A DNA stretch of 64,000 bases from Rhodocollybia butyracea (lineage: Eukaryota; Basidiomycota; Agaricomycetes; Agaricales; Omphalotaceae), in assembly GCA_015501585.1 (NCBI GenBank), contig JADNRY010000016.1, positions 1 through 64,000 of the forward strand. The letters are read 5' to 3'. The position numbers and the translations under genes are program-made. A model generated the notes under the pieces. The model saw only the letters and a list, made by a program, of their open reading frames with translations, was not told the DNA's origin and ran no database searches. Shown piece by piece: positions 11,212 through 23,096 of this stretch. The first letter of the stretch is position 1. Every line of letters starts with the position of its first letter.

Positions 11212-12500
11212 GGAGGGTTGGGTCGGTGACCCTTGACCCGGCCTGACCCAGCCCTTGCAGAGGGTCAAAGAGGGTCAAGGACTGGGGTCAAGATTTTGCT
11301 GCCCCTGGCCCTGGGTCTTGAGCCAAGATCAAGTCTAAAAGCTCATGCCTGGGTGCTCTTGAATGTTGAATGTTTTTTGCTCAATAGCCTGAGTCTACTA
11401 GTAAATTCACTAGTACATAGTCACTTGTAAACTTAGCCCATGAGTAAAGCATGGAGAACTGTAAATTTAATACACTACCCATCGTCTCGTGACACATTAG
11501 TGCACAAAATGCAAGAACAGCAAGGATTCACAGTCAAATTTCTTCTTATGTTGTAACTAAAGATGTCCACAAGTCCGGATCCAGGTATACCCGGATCTGT
11601 TGCAAAGGTACCTGTGGGCCTCAAGGGGCTACCTGTGACCCGTACAGATGCGTGGGAAATGGATACTGGGATCCGCAGGTATTTTAACGCAGGTACTCAC
11701 AATACCTGCAAGTATTTAGTACTTACAATACTAATAAAATGGTTACTATATGTAAGGTATGACTGTGAGACACTCAGTAGGTGCCTAGTACCTAGAACAA
11801 AGCATGATGTGGGTAGAGAACAGTGGTCCTTTACTGATACAAGCCACAGAAGTTAAAGAGGCACTATATTTATCATCATTGTATAGTGTACTACAGTGCA
11901 TATAGCCACTTGTAACTTGCTATATGCTAGGTGGACACATAAGCTGCTCAGACAAGGTCTAGTGCATAGAGGAGAGCATATTCCAGCTCTTATTTGAGCG
12001 AAAAAATTTTATTCCTGCCCTCCCCACAAATACTTGCAGGTACCTGCAGGTAGCATAAATTTCCTTGGATCGATACCCGTGACCCATACGGATCTGTGGG
12101 AAACAGGTACCGGGATCCGCAGGTAGACATACCTGTGAGTATTCTCACGGTCATACCTGCGAGTACCTGCGGATAACTTGGACTCGTGGACATCTTTAGT
12201 TGTAACCTATCAGATAGACATAGTACAGTATCTAACTCTATTGGCTGTAATTAATTAATTCTGCTTGAGATTTTCATTGAAGTAGTAACTAGTATAAACC
12301 ATTTTGGATAAGATCATGGCCTGTTTAATATCATCATAGTATTCCTTAGCCTTACTGAACAACAAGTTGGGGCGGAGGAATCATAGGAGAGACAATTTTG
12401 GCTAGCTAATTCTCAACCATTTCCTTTTTAGGAGTGGCCCTGGGACAGACCCTGACCTGACCCAACCCAGCCCTGACTCTCTTAGGTGGGCAATTCTCTA
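11212..12500. mobile_element. Possible hAT-like non-autonomous element (outer)
   Basis: The left side is rich in GGTCA/GACCC words (for example 'gggttgggtcggtgaccc') and the right side holds the inverted counterpart near 12440-12480 (reverse complement 'gggctgggttgggtcaggtc'). The left edge 'tagtgatgggg' resembles hAT termini. I could not find a clean 8-bp target duplication at the outer edges, so the limits are approximate. No transposase remnant is seen. Confidence 0.25.
11558..12198. mobile_element. hAT-type MITE with 8-bp target site duplication
   Basis: Starts TAAAGATGTCCAC and ends GTGGACATCTTTA, a perfect 13-bp terminal inverted repeat that continues imperfectly (ACRAGTCC). It is flanked on both sides by the identical octamer gttgtaac (11550-11557 and 12199-12206). 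Inside are many copies of ACCTGCAGGTA/GGATCCGCAGGTA-type subterminal words in both orientations. No open frame of transposase size. An 8-bp duplication plus TA-starting termini is the hallmark of hAT elements. Length 641 bp. Confidence 0.85.
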
Positions 12501-13007
12501 TCCCTCCATTCTTGAACCGCTCATCAACATTCCTTTCCTTTCGGTGCTAATCATTGCCATGAGGCTGGAGTTTTTTGGTTCGGTTATGCTTGAACCCTAC
12601 ATTAATGTTTATATCACCACCTGTGCTTTCTATTCTCACACTACCAGATTTGGATTATCTGCACGTGGATCCGGAGCACTGTGATCCGCTGACTGGACTC
12701 TGACTTCTTCTGACTTTCAGGCAAAAATTGATGGTCAGTGGCTTGCCCTTCTGCGTGGGAGGTGTGAGTTGCAGGGGCTATCCACTACCTCAGGTTGTCA
12801 CCTCCCCTACTACCTCACCCGTATCCCAACCATGGCAGCTGTCTAATCCTTACTTCCTAGATATAGCGGTGTTTAGGATGTCCTTTGTTCTGGACTTTGT
12901 CTGGACTTGGTTCTGCCAGACTCTGACTGAGTAATGTAATTTCTTTGTAACAGCCAAAATCGAAGTTGGAATCTTCAGACTTCCACCACCATGAGCTCTG
13001 GGCCTCC
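12210..13007. other. Intergenic sequence downstream of 7TM copy 4
   Basis: Positions about 12840-13007 match, with divergence, the sequence just beyond copy 3 (about 8680-8830) and continue on the other side of the LTR element at 24205. They are therefore the pre-insertion flank of the retrotransposon. The rest shows no gene. Confidence 0.5.
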
Positions 13008-13011
13008 ACTG

Positions 13012-13170
13012 TGGAGTAGCAGTGCCGAGATCTCAGATACGATGCAGCAGATATGTTGTAGATCAATTGGAAAACATGAATACAACATGTGAACTATCTA
13101 ATGCCATCCCTGCCAAACACAACCAAACACCGGCCCTGAGCATCTCCTCTTGCCGGGATCCCCTACTACA
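13012..13170 (-). repeat. LTR (element 3' LTR)
   Basis: 159 bp, plus-strand limits TGGAGTAGCAG ... CCCTACTACA. It differs from the partner at 24045-24200 by a small deletion and a few substitutions, so the insertion is not brand new but not ancient. Preceded by the target duplication ACTG. Confidence 0.85.
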
Positions 13171-13309
13171 TGTGCCCCCATCTAAGAACAGACGTCGTCC
13201 GCGACGTTCACAGCTCCTATGTTCACCAACTCGCTACCCGCTGATTCTACCTCTCTCTCCCCTTCCTCTTCTGCATCCCTTAACCTTTCAACTTTGGCCT
13301 GCTCCTCCC

Positions 13310-14036
13310 ACAACTTCGTGCCCGGTGAGAGGTCTAAACTGGGGTGAACTTAGAAATGGCTTACACAACCACACCAAACACACACACAACTTATTACTCA
13401 GTTTGGGTTTTTAGTTCAGCCAAATAATATTTATTTAAAACTTCAATCTATTCAAGTGCTTCCTTGCTACACTGAGTGTTATTTCACTAAGTGCCTTCCC
13501 TTTCAAAGTACAGACTTATTTAAGCTGATCCCCAAGCTCTGAGCTGTCAAACAAATACTATTCCTAAGTCCCTTGGTAAAATCACAAATTAACACAAGTC
13601 ACAACTGACCAGAGGGTGTCCCTATAACTCAGACAGAGCTCTGACTACAGCCTAACTGTGGTTTGAAAATAATAATCAAAGTCCTGTCTAAGTCTTTGTC
13701 TTAACTTCTCTGCACTCAGTTCACACTGAATCTCTTTCTGTCTCTTTACTCAAGTTCAATTGCTTGTCAATTTCTCTCTGTAAATTCCAGTCTTTATATC
13801 AATTCAATCTTTTAGTAGTAGCCTGATAAGGAGCTGCTACACCTGGTGGGGGTAAGAAAGAATGCTTTTCTCTTCATTTCCTTGCCTTTTTATACTCCTA
13901 GGTCCTTGAAATTTTCTTAATTAAGGTACCATGGGTTGGTAAGACTCTCTTGGCTTGCCAAGAGCCAAGATGATAAATCTCATGTTGCCCTTTTAAGCCA
14001 TAAGTGAGTTTGTAAGTGTTCTCCTGGTTCCTACAC
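13310..14036 (-). mobile_element. Possible solo LTR inside the Ty3 element
   Basis: On the minus strand the segment starts near TGTAGGAACCAGGAG and contains a TATAAAAAGG box and an AATAAA-type signal. It lies between the integrase stop and the polypurine tract, where Ty3 elements normally have little sequence. I found no clear target duplication, so limits and identity are tentative. Confidence 0.3.
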
Positions 14037-14646
14037 TGTCCCCAGGGCTCTATATCATTGTCTCATGGGTCCTCTACCCATATTACATGGAGGGGAGGGA
14101 AGAACGATGCATTCCCGATGAGTGGTTCGACTTTGATGCGCTTTAAGCGGTGGGCGGTCCGTCCGTCCCACGGTTCAAGTTTGCGGCATCGTTCCGTATC
14201 TCCCCTTTTCTCTTCTCCTCCCGGGTCCTACCGGGTACTTGTATACATGTGGACCGTCCCATAGGTCGCTCCGAATAAATTTTATTATAGGCATGTCGCT
14301 AGGACGCGCCCCGCCTTTCTTTTACTGCCGGCGCCGGGCCACTTTGATCCCCGGCGCCTAATTCATCACTAATCGTCTAGTTTCTCTCTGTGGTTCGTTC
14401 CAGGGAACCAGTGCTTCGATGCTCTTACTTTAAACGGATATGGGCTCGCATTATGCTTGCCCTCATTTGTCTCTCTTCATCTATTTTAATCCTGTCTTGT
14501 ATATCCCTGTATAGGACTTTTTGTAGTAGGTAGTATTAATTGAATAGACTTTAGATCTGGCAAGCCTAAATCAATCTAGGTAAATCAATTTGATTGATTT
14601 TGAGTTTGTGGGTCAACGATGCATCCTTGCACAGTAATGTAGCCTC
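14037..14646. other. Non-coding interior of the Ty3 element
   Basis: Between the integrase stop codon and the putative solo LTR. A GC-rich piece (14290-14370, 'ggcgccgggcc' and 'ccccggcgcc') could fold into a strong hairpin. No gene is seen. Confidence 0.4.
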
Positions 14647-15606
14647 TTAAAACATAGTGTATCTCCCTTCAAATGGGTTTCTACATACTAGATACCTGAA
14701 GTGGACCTTCAAAGTGTCTAATACATAACGTACCCTAGGTAGTGATGTGACGTGTTTCACGGGGTCTTTTAAATGATGACATTTCGCTTGAATTTTGGCG
14801 TACAGCGTAATTCGGCGTGTCACCGGGTTAGCTTTAAAGCCACGTACATGTCGTGCATGAAAAGGTCTGCCTTCTACTCTTGTCCCATCCCTCCAAACTA
14901 ACTCATATGAATTTTCCAGCCATTCCTTGATCCTAGCTGGTGCTGACCATCGCGCTGCTAGTTTAACCTTCGTTGAGTGAGTATTATCCATCTGGTTGAA
15001 CCAATATTGAACTAAATCTCCCTTCCACAATTCCACCTTTCCTTCCTTGCTCCCCAATACCTTCTTGTCAAACATGGACTTACATTTCTGTGCATGTACC
15101 ACTGTCTCCTCATATCCATCCAACCTCTGCTGCTCAGCATACAACATATGCATTAACACATCACTTTCCTTGGCAACCAATGTCACATCATCAATGCCTG
15201 TCCATTTCATGTTCACAGCCATGCCAAGTAGGATCTCCTTTGGAGAGAACTTGGGAGCCGGGAGAATTCTGTTATGTAGTATTGAAATAGCCTCCTCGAA
15301 ATGGTCCGGCCATGTACTTGGTAGTTTGTCAAACAAATCCATTGCTTTCCATTCCTCTGAATCCTCCCCAACATCGGGTGCACACAGCCTCTTCAGCACA
15401 TGTAACAACAACCTGTTTGTGCCCTCCACAAGACCATTGACCCAAGGCAAGTAGGCTGGCATGACTTGGTGCTTCACACCTTTTGACTCGCAGTACTGAG
15501 CAACATCTTTGTTTCTGAAATGCAAACCCTGGTCTGACATAAACATATCGGCGGGTATGAACTCAGTGAAGATATGATTCAAGCTTGAAATTGTCGTCTT
15601 TGCCGT
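14647..15606 (-). CDS. Ty3 integrase, C-terminal half
   Basis: Carries the second and third catalytic positions of the DDE core: Asp in 'FMSDQGLHFRN' and Glu in 'PWVNGLVEGTNRLLLHVLKR', followed by an integrase C-terminal region with 'LVQYWFNQMD' and 'RWSAPARIKEW'. It ends at a stop at 14647-14649. The open frame extends a little into the insertion upstream (to 15672). It joins in frame to the other half at 17446-17449 once the nested insertion and one copy of its CCGT duplication are removed. Confidence 0.8.
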   Translation of the reverse strand, partial: TAKTTISSLNHIFTEFIPADMFMSDQGLHFRNKDVAQYCESKGVKHQVMPAYLPWVNGLVEGTNRLLLHVLKRLCAPDVGEDSEEWKAMDLFDKLPSTWPDHFEEAISILHNRILPAPKFSPKEILLGMAVNMKWTGIDDVTLVAKESDVLMHMLYAEQQRLDGYEETVVHAQKCKSMFDKKVLGSKEGKVELWKGDLVQYWFNQMDNTHSTKVKLAARWSAPARIKEWLENSYELVWRDGTRVEGRPFHARHVRGFKANPVTRRITLYAKIQAKCHHLKDPVKHVTSLPRVRYVLDTLKVHFRYLVCRNPFEGRYTMF

Positions 15607-17445
15607 TATTAGGCCTAAAACCGGCCTAAGGCGTGTAACCATACATTTTGACACTTTGTATGTGTTATACAATGCAATAAGAGAGTTATATGGAGCCCGA
15701 GCGTGATAGCTGTTGCCGAGCCAAAGAACTTAACAGTAATACTCAGCGAGCCGTGAAGGTACGCCCACAAGCGTAGCCTAGAGCCAAGCTAGCGAGGATA
15801 CCTGGGCTGCCCGGAGATGTAATGCTAGATCGTCAATCTAGTTATACCCAAGAGTGTATACTCTCTAAACTACAGGACATCTCAAAGCGGGATAAGTACT
15901 AAGCCAACATGTTACTCAAGGGAAGGAATTATGAGGGAAGGCATCCCTCACACTAAGACCCCCAACGAGCTATGTTAAGATGTGGACTTTACAGTCCGTA
16001 ACAATGGACCAGAACAATCCCAAGGAAACCGTAGAGGTCTATTTGCGGCACCGGTTGTAACCGAGAGGACAGTAGAAACATGCTTAGCGGTCCTGCGGAA
16101 AGCTACGTACCGGGATAGCCTTGGCAAATCGAAACATTTGATCTTAGAAATCATACACGGAAGGTCTTATCCGTTAAAGCCAACTATCGGGAATCACTTG
16201 TATGTACTCAGTGCAGTTGCTCGAGACTATCATACGTGGTGTCGTTGGAAAGCTAGACAACGGGCCTTCTCGAGAGAATGTTAATCACACTCAGGATGGA
16301 CAGAACTATCTGAGGAATAGAATGAAACTCACCCAAGGGAAACCGGGCGGTGAGTGATCATGAAGCGTTAAGGTACTCCTGACCCCGGAGAATTGTGGAG
16401 TAATCGGAGAAACCTCGCTTGGATCAAAACATTTTAAAACTATGTTAATCCTCATGAAATCATATTTTACCTCTGATATATACCCAAGAATGGACTATTT
16501 CTTTATCATGTGTACCATATATAGGCTGGAGTTTCCTTTCCCAGCCAGATTCCTCTGTTCCACTCTCTTTCCGTCTCTCTCCGTATCTGTTTCATCTATT
16601 TTTTGTATTAAACTCTCTACTCAGTATATAAGCCAGATATATTTATTCAATAAGACAAGTTTCTTGCCCTCGACTTGACTGCTAAGACCAGTGCTCCGTA
16701 GAACGTCCCCACAGGATCAGTAGCGTGACGCCTCCTGACTTGGTTATCTTAAGAAAGTAATAAACTTCATCCGCTTTGCAAAGCCCATTTATATCTTGAT
16801 CGAATTTAAGTGTGTAGAGTTCTCTTGAACTCCAGATCAACTCAAATCTAGTTGCTTCCTTAGAGGGGACGGCTTCTAGTAAGGGATTATTTGGCTCCAG
16901 AGTGAGGGTTCCTTAGTTGACTTCTTCACAAAGTTAGACAAGCCACTAAGATTGTGGTACAAGTTCCTAGTGATTAAGTTCACTCACAATATCATAGCTT
17001 GGCCCAGAGTTTGGTCGAGGACTTTACAGCGTCACAGCAGCTAGTGCCAGAGTTTACCTAGGGTTGTTGACAAACCTCGAGATTACTATTCTAGCTAGAG
17101 CCAGAGTTTGCCTAGGAGAATCTTAGTTTTGTTGTATTGGTTTTGGTTTTGGTTAATTGATTTGGACATACACACCTGGTTCCCTCGTACACTCTTACAC
17201 CCCAACTAGGCTTCTCTCGACTTAGTTCTAAGAGTTGTCTAAGCTTAGTTACCCACGTTAGTGCTACAGTCTTGAACCTGGAGCAGTCGCGCGCGTACAT
17301 CCGATATTACAAGACTTTCCCTCGGGGAATCTCTGACAACCCGCCCTCGCTCCCTTACATATCGATAGTCTGGTTAGGTGCAGTAGTGTTTTTGTTAGGT
17401 TGTTTTACAGCACCTTTCACACACCTACACGTAAATACCCAAATA
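15607..17445. mobile_element. Nested 1.84-kb insertion splitting the integrase
   Basis: Begins TATTAGGCC and ends CCCAAATA, flanked on both sides by CCGT (15603-15606, 17446-17449). Removing it with one CCGT restores the integrase reading frame exactly, through residues THGTAKTT. The interior has TATA-like and AATAA-like signals near 16515-16650 and no transposase or polymerase frame that I can identify. The ends are weakly inverted (TATTAGG / TATTTGG). It could be a non-autonomous LTR derivative or a DNA element. Confidence 0.75.
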
Positions 17446-20173
17446 CCGTCCCGTGAGTTTTGAACTTAAACCCCCACACATGCTGCGCGCACGTATCCAG
17501 GTACAGGCCTATCGTGTGGTAACCGCCCTTGCCCTTTGACATCGACAAGTAGTCACCAATGACAAGTTTGAATGGGTGTCGACGTGTTATGGGATTCAGC
17601 AAGGAATGTAGGTGTGCTGAACTGAAGTTCTTGCATCTTGGGCACTCAACAATTGCCCTCATTATAGATTCATCCAACTTGGGACTGCAGATTTGATCCA
17701 GCAATACTGCCTTCACTGAATCTCGGTCCCAGTGTCCGCCTTCCGCATGCTGCTTCCTCGCCAACTCAACTGCCTCCGCCTTTGTCATACATTCAACCCA
17801 CGAGCATGCTCTTGCACCTTGCCCACCGACTTTCCACAACCTCCCGTCGTTGATCATATATCCTTCCGCCCGATGCCCCGCTCTTGCCCGGACACAAACA
17901 CTGGCCTCCGACCTCAGGTTAGCCAATGCGTTGACCACCTCTGCAAACACTGGCTCATCCACGGACCGGTGCCTCAGTGCCACAAGCTCGCTGTTCTCCA
18001 CCTGTAACACCCCCATGACGTCCTGCACCAAACCCCTCGAGGACTCCCAGTCTTCGCTCACCAACCATGTACTACCATCACCTTCAAACTCGGGAAGACC
18101 TTCATCTTTTTGACTCAGACCGTCTGCCACAACATTCAACTTCCCCAGGACATGGCAAACATCAACAATGTTGTGTGTGAGTATGCCATCCCGCCAACGA
18201 GCATGTGCCGCATTAAGGCACTCACTGACCAGGACATTGCGCAGTGCCTGACAATCTGTTTCCACCTCAACTGGATAACCCCAAATGATGTCAGAGAACT
18301 TGTCAAGAGAGTACTTCAGTGCTGCAAATTCAAGAAGAAATGGCTTGTAGTTGTGCTCAGCTTCTGAGGTACGTTTTGAAGCAAAAGCTATTGGGTGAAT
18401 CTTCTCAACAACCTTCCCGCTCTCCAGCTTTGTTGCAAACCGCTGGGCCAGAACTCCGGTGAAGCCTTGCTTACAACCGTCGGTAGTAACCATGAAGTGT
18501 GAGCCATCCCATCTTGGTGAACGCAGAACTGGTTCTGACACCATCACTTCCTTTAGCTTTAGAAAGGCCACTGTGTGCCTCTCCTTCCATCTAGTGCCCA
18601 GTGTCCAGGCTTCCAGCATTGGCCAGTACTTGGACTTCGTGTATTTTGCAGGCAGTACTACCTCTTTCAGCAGATCCCGGAGTGGGCCCTTGATTTGGGA
18701 ATAATTCTTGATCAAGTCGCGAAAGTGTCCTGTGAGACCCAAAAAAGAAGCGAGGCTCAAGGCATTCTGTGGCTGGCGCCACTCCACAATGGCAGTGGGC
18801 TTTGTTGGATCTGTCGTTACACCCAGATTGCTAACTTTTGCTCCAGCAAATATGCCTTCATCCACAAAAAAGGCTGACTTGGCTGCCGACAATGAAAGCT
18901 TCTCACTCCGCACACGCTTCAGGATCCGTTCGATTTTGGAGTACATGGCCTTGAAATTGTCAGCAGCGGCAGCCCCGTCATCCACAAAAAGCTCCATTGT
19001 GCCGTTAACTGCAAGGTCCCCCAACCGCGTAGCTGTCATATGAGCAAATGTAGATGGTGCACCGGTAAGTCCAAATGGCATTCTCTTATACCAAAAGTAC
19101 CCATGGCCCTCCACATAGAAGGCGGTATATGGTCGTGATTCCGAATTGACCTTGACAGCATAAAACCCTGAAGCAAAGTTGAAGAAGCACAGAAACTTAT
19201 GTCCGCTCACAGATAGCTGCTTGGAACGGATATCACCCTGAGGCATAGATGCAATCTTTGTAACCTCATTAACCTCATTAAAGTTCTGGCAGATACGCCA
19301 CTTCTGAGCCTTCACTCCAGGTTCCGTCGATGCAGCCCTGGGCTCTGGCCTTGGTGGCAAGTCAAAGCATGTGGGCAGACCAGCCTCAATACACTGATTG
19401 TTCAGGCGGTGCTGGAGCTCCTCAATGGAGAGTCCCCCTCCCTCATGTGCCTTCTTTGCTAACGTGGTAGGCGAAACTCATTTCACTGCGCTTGGGTCGC
19501 ATTGTTCAATGATTCCAGCTGCCAGCAGCTCATCAATCTTCCCATGCATATACTCTTTCTGTGGTGCTGTCAGTGGCCTTTGATGGACCTTCTTGCTGAA
19601 CACAGCATTCTCTGGAATGTTTAGCTTGTGTACCGCCCCAGGAACTGGGCAGACCTCGCCGACACTCAAAGCAAAGCAATCAACATATTCACGAATCAGT
19701 GTGCTGGCATGAGTGTGCTCTTCCACAGTGAGCTGGGTGCCCAATTTCACCTGGCGTAGAACCTCCTCAACCTTTTCGTGCTTAAATGCGCCACCATTTC
19801 CATCATTACGGGTGAAGATCCCTGGTCTGCCAATTGAGTCCAATGCCTCCGGGAAGATATCAGAGCCAAGACCTTTGGGTATGGTATCATCATCTACCAC
19901 ACAGACCGGTATGCTGTTGTCTTGATCTAAGAGAATGTTTGGGTTAATGATGTTTGATGCAGGTGCATGATCAATGGCAGAAACTCCCCTCGAGGGGGGT
20001 GTGTTACCTCCCCCCACTGAGTTTGAACGTGACACAGCCTCTTGCTGCTTAAGCCCACAGACTGGTATGCCATCATCCTGAGCTACGAGAGTATCTGGGC
20101 TAACAATGTTTGGTGCAGATGTATAATCACTGGTGGAAACTCCCCTCGAGGGGGGTGCACTACTTCCCCCCAC
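17446..20173 (-). pseudogene. Ty3 Pol: reverse transcriptase, RNase H, integrase N-terminal half
   Basis: From right to left on the minus strand: the RT entry motif 'KEYMHGKIDELLAAGIIEQC', RT with 'MPFGLTGAPSTFAHM' and the catalytic box 'ELFVDDGAA' (FVDD), the connection, RNase H starting 'TTDGCKQGFTGVLAQRF', the HHCC zinc finger of integrase ('HAEGGHWD' ... 'CPRCKNF') and the first catalytic Asp ('LVIGDYLSM'). An in-frame TGA near 19475 interrupts the RT between 'CDPSAVK' and 'VSPTTLA'. The frame is otherwise continuous across it, so this is a single nonsense change (TGG would restore Trp). The integrase continues at 15606 beyond the nested insertion. Confidence 0.85.
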
Positions 20174-20190
20174 TGAGTTTGAACGCGATG
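19905..20190 (-). repeat. Direct duplication of about 140 bp inside the pol linker
   Basis: Two adjacent copies encode SRSNSVGG..PPSRGVS..D..(S/P)A.NI..P..L..QD..IPVC, roughly 46 residues each, between the protease region and the RT. At DNA level both contain 'gaaactcccctcgagggggg'. A tandem duplication within the retroelement polyprotein. Confidence 0.8.
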
Positions 20191-20353
20191 CGGCCCTTCG
20201 CCGCCTAAGCCTTTCATATCTCTTCCTCCTGTCACTCCTCTTTCTTTTCTGTGCATTCTGTCTCCTTGGTGGAGTTCCCTTTTGGACTGGTACAGGCGTG
20301 AATGTTCCCTTCCGGCAGGTGAAGCAGAACTTCCATTTTGCACCATGGACCTT

Positions 20354-21332
20354 TCAGTACTCTCTTGCCTTCTGCCGTTCTCTATCCCTTGCATGTTGTG
20401 CCTCCTCTTTTGCCTTCTCCTCCTGTTGTCTCAGCCTCTCCTCTACTTGCAGATCTCTATTACGCCACTCTACCCAGTATTCTTCCTCCTGACACCGCAG
20501 AATATCCTCTGCCAACTTTCTCAATACACGGTCCTCTTCATGCCGCTTCCGCTCCTCTTCCCATAAACACACGTGTTTCTCTTTTTGAGTTTTGAAACCT
20601 GGATCTTGCCCTTCAAATGGCAAGTCTGAAAATGAAATAGGCAAGCACGTCAGCTTGTTTGACAGCAAATGTGGATTGTCAACATCCCTGAACCTTGGGA
20701 ATTGTGATCTCTCACTCCCCCGTCACTGGTGTGCACTTTTTCATCCGGCGGGACCTGCACTGTAGTACCTGCCAGCTTTGCATCCTCATCCTCCACCTTG
20801 CAAATTGTCACGCTTTTCCCCAGTCCCTTCTTAAAGACCTCTGATGGTTTCTGCTTCTTTACAACCACCGAATCATCTGTGAAGTCATGTATCACTCCAA
20901 ACACCTTCAACAGTGGCTTTCCTAGCAGCATGTCCCAGCCACCACCACTATTGAAAACCTGCAGAACACCCTCAACTTCTTCCCCTTGCAACAAGATCCT
21001 TCCTCTCCACTGCACCCTGGCAGGGATGACCACACCATTTGCCATGCGAAGTCACTGTGCCGATGACTCCCACCCGGAGATCTGACTTTTCACCTTCTCA
21101 AACAACTTCTCGTCTATCGCTGACACCATTGCTCCACCATCCACCAAAGCATCCACCTGTAGCTTTCCCTTCTCACATCCTTGTAACTCAATTGTAACAA
21201 ACTTCAGGATACTTGGGTGGCTCACATCGGACTCGACAGAAAAGATGTTAATAATATCATCTTCATTGACCAAGAAAGTACAAGAATCAATTTGATCAAG
21301 TCCGCTGGTTTTCTGGATTGTATGGTCACTGC
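20354..21332 (-). pseudogene. Ty3 protease and charged linker region
   Basis: At 21052-21273 the sequence 'VDALVDGGAMVSAID' sits where retroelement aspartic proteases have the D-(S/T)-G active site; here it reads D-G-G. The following frame (20650-21045) has 'WDMLLGKPLLKVFGVIHD', like the C-terminal part of retropepsins. Next comes a strongly charged Glu/Arg/Gln-rich coiled-coil-like segment (20354-20668). The three pieces are in different frames or separated by stops, so either frameshifting or decay is involved. Confidence 0.65.
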
Positions 21333-21878
21333 CTAGTCTGTCGACCCTTCCCCTTTTCCCAAACTGCCGTTGAGCCAGGAGTCAAAATTGTCGTCCAGCA
21401 CATTATTGACCTGTGCCAAGTGTCCAGATGAACGGGTTAAGTTGCGCCCACAGAGAACCCTCCATTCCCTCTCACGGACTCCAAGAGTCTGATCTGCGGT
21501 CGCCTTGCAAAACTGCCCCTGGTGACCACGCATACCACAATTGAAGCACTCTCCAGATGCAACTGGGGACGTTTCCAGCTTGAGTGGGACAGGTTTTTCA
21601 TAGTTGATAACTGCTTCTTGGCCCCACCGGTTCGCCCATGCTGCCAGCTGCTCTCGATAGGCCTGAAGACCCTCTGGGGTATTAGGATGATGGGAGAGAA
21701 GTGCTGCGTTTCGAGCGAGTGTGGTTATTTGTTCCGAGGTAAGTGGTGTGCCGATCCTCTGTCCAGGTCCACCTCCCCAACCTCTGTAACTGCCCCTAGT
21801 TCTGCCAGCATATCCCCCACGGTAGCCTCCTCCATAGCCACCTCTGGAGCCATCCCCAAAACCCATACCTGCAAGAGA
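21333..21878 (-). CDS. Ty3 Gag nucleocapsid part with CCHC zinc knuckle
   Basis: A Gly/Arg/Tyr-rich start (GGYGGGYRGGYAG) is followed by one perfect CX2CX4HX4C knuckle, CFNCGMRGHQGQFC. Together these are typical of Gag RNA-binding regions. It joins in frame to the Gag capsid region at 23097 when the 1.2-kb nested insertion is removed (...ALGR-SLAGMGFGDG...). Confidence 0.8.
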   Translation of the reverse strand, partial: SLAGMGFGDGSRGGYGGGYRGGYAGRTRGSYRGWGGGPGQRIGTPLTSEQITTLARNAALLSHHPNTPEGLQAYREQLAAWANRWGQEAVINYEKPVPLKLETSPVASGECFNCGMRGHQGQFCKATADQTLGVREREWRVLCGRNLTRSSGHLAQVNNVLDDNFDSWLNGSLGKGEGSTD

Positions 21879-21882
21879 GCGG

Positions 21883-23096
21883 TATTACTCTAGTATAAGC
21901 TCCACTATTGCAATGATGCAATTGTATGAACCTGTACTGTTTATTTGTGTGAGGTCTCATTGAGTTGTCAAAGGTGATCCTCCTTTGAATTGTGACTGAC
22001 TAGCTTTGTGCTAGGACAAGTCTTATTCCACTAGTTATGAACAATAAATAGTTCTGTTTCTAGATTTTACTTCCTAGAAACCAAGAAGGGCCAAGTGCCA
22101 ATTCCAACAATGGGACCAAGTGTCCAAACAATAGGCCAAGCGCCTTTCAACAATGGGACCAAATGTCCAAATACTGAGTCAACAATATGACTCAGTGTCA
22201 TACCTCTCACAATAGAGAAGCAGGCAACAACTTTAGTTTTTCTAGATTTAGATCCACTGATGTAACTGAGCAGAGAGAACTGTAAACTAGATTCAGCTTT
22301 CACTAAAGTCTAGAGTGTTCTTCAGAGCAACACACAACGAGGATACCAAGTCCATGAGGAACCAACCTCTAGTAATACAATCCCAACAATGCTAAGTAGA
22401 ATTCCCACATGCATTGAGGAGTAGAGTGAGGAGAGAGACAGATGTAAGTCCAACTCAAACCTGGGGAATGCACATCAGATTGTGCCCCCTTTTATACTAT
22501 TTTAGATGTGATTATTAATAGATGATGTGTACAGTAAGCAAGAGAGATTGAGATGAGTAATGAAAGTAGCCTTAGTAAGTATGTACAGGATATATGAGTA
22601 ATCATGTTTGTTGATTTATAATGAGCTTTGGAGAGTATCAGTCATCATTTCAAGTATGATCAGTAAGCCTTTCAGATTTGTATGATTCAGCAGACTTAAT
22701 GCTAACTGAAGTCATATGTATAAGCCAATCATTTATGTCCATGAACATTATCTAGCAAATAGCCAAGTATGTCTCTATTGAACTAGCACCTCCACTTGTG
22801 AACTTTGTGTGTGTGAATAAATTCCCTTGAGTATGCATCAAGTAAGTCTAGCCTCATATTGAGTGATCACCAGTATTTTCTAGGTTATGCACTTGCATAG
22901 GACTTGGGTTAGAGTACAAAGTGTGGCAAATACTTATACCATCCACAATGCGCTCAGTGGGTACAATAGACTTCCTATCAGCTTTAGCTAACAGTGTGGG
23001 ACTCACTATAGCCCTTGGTATCCAATGTACAATACAGATAAGCTTGGAATAGCAATATCTAGCTTATACAGGCCTAGCTAGTAAACCAGCGTATCA
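21883..23096. mobile_element. Nested 1.21-kb insertion in Gag, probably a solo LTR
   Basis: Flanked by GCGG on both sides (21879-21882 and 23097-23100). Removing it with one GCGG makes Gag continuous in frame. On the minus strand it starts TGATACGCTGG, ends GAGTAATA, and has a TATAAAAGGGGGC box (about 22485-22497) with a long leader after it, as in an LTR promoter. No protein frame. Confidence 0.75.

Noticed and set aside
11212..12500. Clean outer hAT element with its own target duplication
   Set aside because: The GGTCA-rich ends are inverted, but the octamers next to them do not match, so only the inner MITE is claimed with confidence.
18110..18367. Plus-strand open frames across 17.4-21.9 kb as host genes
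   Set aside because: They are shadows of the minus-strand retrotransposon polyprotein, which holds RT, RNase H and integrase motifs.
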